Shown: piece after piece, positions 62,101 to 64,000 of the stretch
Numbering within the stretch: position 1 is the first letter of the stretch
How the letters are laid out: each line of letters begins with the position of its first letter
Notes under the pieces: generated by a model
Database searches by the model: none
What the model saw: only the letters and a program-made list of their open reading frames with translations
What the model was told of the DNA's origin: nothing
Position numbers and translations under genes: made by a program
NCBI GenBank assembly: GCA_040220895.1
Contig: JAVJVY010000017.1
Span: 62,001-126,000 of the forward strand
Direction: 5' to 3'
DNA: 64,000 nucleotides
Source of the DNA: UBA11591 sp040220895
Lineage (GTDB): Bacteria; Bacteroidota; Bacteroidia; Flavobacteriales_E; Vicingaceae

Positions 62101-63507
62101 CTTGCAACCGGTGTCAAGGAAATTTCGGGGACCTACACCAAATCTACAGGAACCACGCTTCCTGGATATAATCAGAACAACGGAATGCTGGGTTTTAGTC
62201 CCGGATGGTCTGCTCCGGGTGCCCCATTTGTTGTTGGAAGAAAGCAAGACACTTCGTTTGCCATTAATGCCAACAACAACGGCTGGCTTGTCAAGAACAA
62301 CCCCGATTACCGGTATAATTTTACTAATACCGATGGGGACAACTACACCTACCGGGTAAATATTCGCCCGATCAATAATATGCGGATTGAACTGAACGGA
62401 GCAAAGAACTACAGCCTGAACACAAACATGGGTTTCACATACTTTGATACCGTGGAATTGAGCACCGGAAGCCCGGTGGTTTACAATAATTACTTATTCG
62501 AGAATGCCATTCAGACGGGTAGTTTCAGCGTATCAACCCTTTCTTATAAAACAGCTTTTGCCAGGGACGACCGAACTAATTACAATTCGAGTGTTTTTGA
62601 TAAATTCAATGAATTCCGGCCAATTGCCTCACGAAAACTTGCGGCCGACAGGGCGCTCAGGGACACCACATATCAGGGCAGCTTAGGGGTCAATAATTAT
62701 TACAATGAATATGGCCCAACTCAACAAGAGGTTTTGATTTCTTCTTTTCTTGCCGCTTACACCGGAAAAAGCGATGTTGACATAGGTCCGGCCCGGGATT
62801 TCAGACGATTATTCCCCTTGCCTAACTGGAGTATCACCTATGATGGGATTGGTAAGTTGAAGTTCCTTCAAAAGTATTTTCAGAGCATTACGGTGAATCA
62901 TCGATACCGATCCACCTTTAATGTATCTTCATTTACCACCAACAATTTGGTCATCGGTGAAAACGACAGCGTTTTGACAAACGACATTGCCACTGGCAAC
63001 TACATTCCCAAGTATCAGATTTCAGTAGTATCGATTACCGAAATGTTCAGCCCTTTCTTTGACATCGATTTTAACTGGAAAAACGGCCTTCTTCTTGGAT
63101 TTGAGTATAAACGGGACCGGAACGTCAGCATGAGTACGGTTAACAATCAGATCACCGAAGTCAAGGGTGAAGAATTCATTGTCAGCATCGGGTATACCTT
63201 CAGGGATATCCGCATCACTTTTACCGGTAATACCAAGGCCGATCCCAAGGACATAGTTACCCGTTTGGATATTTCCTCAAGAGAGAATTATACCATTTTG
63301 CGAAGCATCGGTGAAGAAGTGAACAGTCAACCTGGAAGTGGCCAAAATGTGGTGTCAATAAAGTTTACTGCCGACCTGGCCATGAGCCCTAAATTCAATA
63401 TTAGAGGATTTTATGACCGCATTGTCACCAACCCTTTTATTTCCAATTCATTTCCCACTGCCTCTTCCAATTATGGAATTTCCCTTCGGTTCTCCCTTGC
63501 ACAATAA
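56194..63507 (+). CDS. sprA: Type IX secretion outer-membrane translocon SprA
   Basis: A 2437-residue protein forming the large outer-membrane channel of T9SS, through which sorting-domain proteins are exported. After the signal peptide (LIVLLWFTLSQSVQAQ) come the family's N-terminal segments (FRPKLYVEGKAFDRIFGGNTIDIRPQGS region near 143-170), long periplasmic plug and barrel strands, and a lysine/glutamate/proline-rich insertion at about 1905-1960. The end (YGISLRFSLAQ) is a typical barrel strand. Length and order match SprA/Sov proteins. ATG 56194 is chosen over TTG 56191. It is encoded with maeB and ruvA and followed by a hairpin before gcvH. Confidence 0.97.
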   Translation: MNLLTFSSLLRRLRRCPSGGVLIVLLWFTLSQSVQAQGTDVNEDDSTETELLFPFKDNSNEGRPGGTQNGMYLKEPSNIKGQFVYDPTTDSYIYVQKMGDMDYRSPASMSLEEYLEYDLKKNEREFFREKSREVDKSTGAGFRPKLYVEGKAFDRIFGGNTIDIRPQGSAEVSFGLNTTRRDNPAIPENQRRTTNFDFDEKIQLNVVGSIGDKLKISTSYNTEATFDFENQTKIEYTGYEDEIIQKIELGNVALPLRSSLIQGSQTLFGVKTELKFGRMRVTSIFSQEKGERKEVNVSGGSQTSDFELSASDYEDNQHYFLGHYFRDRYNRALSDLPNVISAFRIIKAEVWVTQAGGQIENARNVIAFTDLGESRRDVTRTGPPFRATGRDIADNFESNNLYTILTSTDASPLTSSQQQTIRGFSGAKDVLENTLGMVPARDFEAFEGVRLNQTEFNLNEQLGYISLNRKMDPQDILGVAYEYILNDRTYRVGELSNNAGEIQDAIYVKLLKSTLTNTDIPLWDLMMKNVYYLNAFGISREDFRFEIWYLDSDVGVELPFIAEGPIKNQLLIQVTELDNLDYYNAKQEDGEFDYVEGITIRPDKGRVYFPVVEPFGSHLRKRLVDPDLGDKYAFDSLYSTIKALAELDANKNRFYIKGSYKSSSGSEIRLNSFNIPQGSVVVTAGGVRLTENVDYSVNYSFGTVTILNQGLLNSNTPIKVSLESNSLFNIQTKTLLGTRVDYDIDENTKVGGTVLNLTERPLTNKVNIGDEAISNTIVGVDGSYSMEAPILTKIADALPLFDTKEKSRVNTTAEFAYLIPGNSRAITKEGVAYIDDFEGSQSQIDVKQVFNWRLASTPRGQPQEFPETQGPGNNTRYGFNRAKLAWYVIDPLFFNPDDARLPDNITPEMQANAYTKEVQQNDIFPLKSFDQTLIGNIPVLDLAYYPKERGQYNFDTPLGEPGISDGLESDGSLRNPQSRWGGLMRDMTTTDFEESNIEFLQFWVLDPFIDQDYSDVFGGVQPPTGGDLYFNFGEVSEDILRDDRKSYENGFPYPGNDSPIDSTAWGRVPTNKVIVNAFDNLPEARPFQDIGLDGLNDQDEATFHSDFVTSIQGLDPTAVQQILQDPAADNFRYFRDASDSRNENIAQRYKDYNGLEGNSPVSTGDFAASSTTLPDIEDINRDNTSSSNEAYYQYRIPVNRGVFTPSNVGNDYITNVVETPEGHNWYQFKIPLRNPDQVIGEIKDFKAIRFMRMYMKGFDAPVILRFARMDLIRGEWRRYFGDLREDGEYIQGEEDDTRFELNAVNIEENSSREPVNYVLPPGIEREIDFGTSNLQQLNEQSLSLRACELNDGSSRAAFRNMGLDIRQYKRLKMYVHLEDGTSEQYLSDNRLKFGDITVILRMGADFENNYYEYEVPLAPSVWGVNTREAVWPELNNIDVALDEFTDVKLRRDAAGASKTAIYEQRVNNRVIRVKGSPNIATVKVLMVGLKNPKKGSLPGFDDDGRSKCAEVWVNELRVSDFNNSGGWATTASVKANLADLATMSLGANMSTPGFGSISQKLNERQQETRQSYDFSTNVELGKFTQDALSIPMYFRFSESWVKPRYLPLNPDIETEDLQNSDLFTQEEKDEILKANITYQNNRSINFTNVKVNNPKGKTKQHMYDIQNFSFTYSYNLDKFRDVQLEYENKRTHRGNILWAYNAKPKNYQPFQRAKWAKSPMMRLVKDFNFYLVPRQYSFSTTVDRGYNEKKLRQTNPFYDPRPYYRKRFNWDRTYGLRYDITRGLKFSYDASNNALIEETEGIVDRDDTSYGRWRETVMKSLREFGTNLRYQQNFTIDYSIPINKFPMTDWLNLSTSYNGGYYWDRAAIGSETYGNEIRNSSSLRWNSSWNLNRLYGKNDYLKRLEASGKGRNKGKIQKPKEKQKEGKKEPPKPPENSLKPAGKNDKKKDEKKKDDDKYRPLTALDYIAKLATGVKEISGTYTKSTGTTLPGYNQNNGMLGFSPGWSAPGAPFVVGRKQDTSFAINANNNGWLVKNNPDYRYNFTNTDGDNYTYRVNIRPINNMRIELNGAKNYSLNTNMGFTYFDTVELSTGSPVVYNNYLFENAIQTGSFSVSTLSYKTAFARDDRTNYNSSVFDKFNEFRPIASRKLAADRALRDTTYQGSLGVNNYYNEYGPTQQEVLISSFLAAYTGKSDVDIGPARDFRRLFPLPNWSITYDGIGKLKFLQKYFQSITVNHRYRSTFNVSSFTTNNLVIGENDSVLTNDIATGNYIPKYQISVVSITEMFSPFFDIDFNWKNGLLLGFEYKRDRNVSMSTVNNQITEVKGEEFIVSIGYTFRDIRITFTGNTKADPKDIVTRLDISSRENYTILRSIGEEVNSQPGSGQNVVSIKFTADLAMSPKFNIRGFYDRIVTNPFISNSFPTASSNYGISLRFSLAQ

Positions 63508-63536
63508 TTGGGTTTGATGAACAACAAGGCAAAACG

Positions 63537-63568
63537 AGGTGAAGGGATTTTGCCCGGGACCTTTTTTT
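63537..63568 (+). terminator. Probable terminator after sprA
   Basis: AGGT-GAA-GGG, loop ATTTTG, CCC-GGG-ACCT, followed by seven T residues. The stem is interrupted by a three-base internal loop, so it is weaker than the one at 52521. Confidence 0.55.
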
Positions 63569-63601
63569 CATCTTTGAATAAGGACCATTGGATGTAAATA
63601 T

Positions 63602-63609
63602 TATTTTTG
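63602..63609 (+). promoter_or_regulatory. Promoter -7 box for gcvH (TATTTTTG)
   Basis: Exact TAnnTTTG, 28 bp before the gcvH ATG. It gives gcvH its own start after the sprA hairpin. Confidence 0.45.
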
Positions 63610-63637
63610 ACTTTCTTAAAACACTAACACTTCAGAC

Positions 63638-64000
63638 ATGAATGTTCCAAATGAGTTAAAATACACCAAAGATCACGAATGGATTCGGGTAGAAGGTGAT
63701 GTAGCCACGATTGGCATCACCGATTACGCCCAGGGTGAATTGGGTGATATTGTCTACGTAGAAATTGAAACAGTGGGTGAAAGCCTGGATAGCGAAGAAG
63801 TGTTTGGCACAGTTGAAGCCGTTAAAACAGTATCTGATTTGTTTATGCCGGTTTCGGGTGAAGTCATTGAAATGAATGAAGCGCTTGAAGCATCACCTGA
63901 AAGTGTCAACACGGATCCTTATGGGAGTGGTTGGATGGTCAAAGTTAAGATGTCTGACATTTCTCAGGTAGAAAACCTGCTGACCTCTGAGGCTTACGAG
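63638..64000 (+). CDS. gcvH: Glycine cleavage system H protein, 3' end cut by window
   Basis: The lipoyl-carrier protein shuttling aminomethyl between GcvP, GcvT and Lpd. 121 codons are present and only a few more are expected (family about 125-130). Motifs: TKDHEWIRVEGD near the start, GITDYAQGELGDIVYVE, the lipoylation site in VEAVKTVSD, and NTDPYGSGWMVKVK. The frame is intact to the window edge. The partner gcvP is at the other end of the window, with its own promoter. Confidence 0.96.
   Translation, partial: MNVPNELKYTKDHEWIRVEGDVATIGITDYAQGELGDIVYVEIETVGESLDSEEVFGTVEAVKTVSDLFMPVSGEVIEMNEALEASPESVNTDPYGSGWMVKVKMSDISQVENLLTSEAYE

Noticed and set aside
61801..62247. 148-codon minus-strand frame rich in Phe/Leu
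   Set aside because: It is the complement of the Lys/Glu-rich SprA insertion, which gives an artificial hydrophobic frame.

Overview
The window is a chromosomal stretch of a Bacteroidota bacterium, most likely a flavobacterium-like member. The evidence is a complete sprA (type IX secretion translocon), six secreted proteins with a type A T9SS sorting domain, Bacteroidota-only families (DUF6029, PorT-like barrels, Omp28 proteins), many ATG/TTG starts without Shine-Dalgarno sequences, and repeated promoter boxes of the Bacteroidota form TAnnTTTG in front of genes. Gene density is high, strands alternate in short operons, and I see no phage, insertion sequence, CRISPR array or island. It is mostly core genome.

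Layout. 1-5.2 kb: a partial membrane protein, prfB with a programmed +1 frameshift, an ArsC/Spx-like reductase, a 51-residue membrane peptide, fumC, a mannose-1-phosphate guanylyltransferase and a SprT-like metalloprotein. 5.4-6.9 kb: an Mla-type lipid ABC transporter (permease and ATPase). 6.9-10.7 kb: three tandem paralogous T9SS cargo proteins of unknown function. 10.8-17.3 kb: gcvP, a UbiA-like membrane protein with a lost first metal motif, kynureninase, a secreted barrel-like protein and a small conserved protein. 17.3-22 kb: a glyoxalase II-like hydrolase, a protein with two SiaB-type kinase-like domains, a MOSC protein, a rhodanese and an SGNH hydrolase. 22-22.7 kb: a non-coding stretch with a 116-bp tandem duplication, stacked terminators and the initiator tRNA. 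22.7-27.6 kb: a LamG T9SS protein and the GTPases era, der and hflX. 27.7-32 kb: two consecutive amidohydrolase-like proteins with partly missing metal ligands. 32-36.5 kb: trpS, plsC, gatC, two lipoproteins and a DUF2461 protein. 36.5-40.4 kb: an NRDE protein, two phenylacetate/beta-oxidation enzymes and a divergent PaaE-type reductase. 40.4-46.6 kb: a FISUMP surface protein, rsmI, recJ, recQ. 46.6-52.5 kb: an envelope thiol operon (TlpA-like, DUF6029, Omp28 lipoprotein, barrel) facing two T9SS proteins, one of them a second Omp28 protein. 52.5-64 kb: a sirtuin without zinc cysteines, the malic enzyme-PTA fusion, ruvA, sprA and the start of gcvH.

How it works together. sprA supplies the outer-membrane channel through which the six sorting-domain proteins would leave the cell. 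gcvP and gcvH, parts of one glycine cleavage complex, lie at opposite ends of the window. Fumarase, malic enzyme, kynureninase and the phenylacetyl-CoA enzymes indicate an aerobic heterotroph that uses amino acids and aromatic acids. No clear new defence or mobile system was found. The most notable items are the intact RF2 frameshift signal in a lineage that does not initiate through Shine-Dalgarno pairing, the duplicated SiaB-like protein, the degenerate amidohydrolase and UbiA-like proteins, the zinc-less sirtuin, the three-gene secreted family, and the repeat/hairpin block beside the initiator tRNA.
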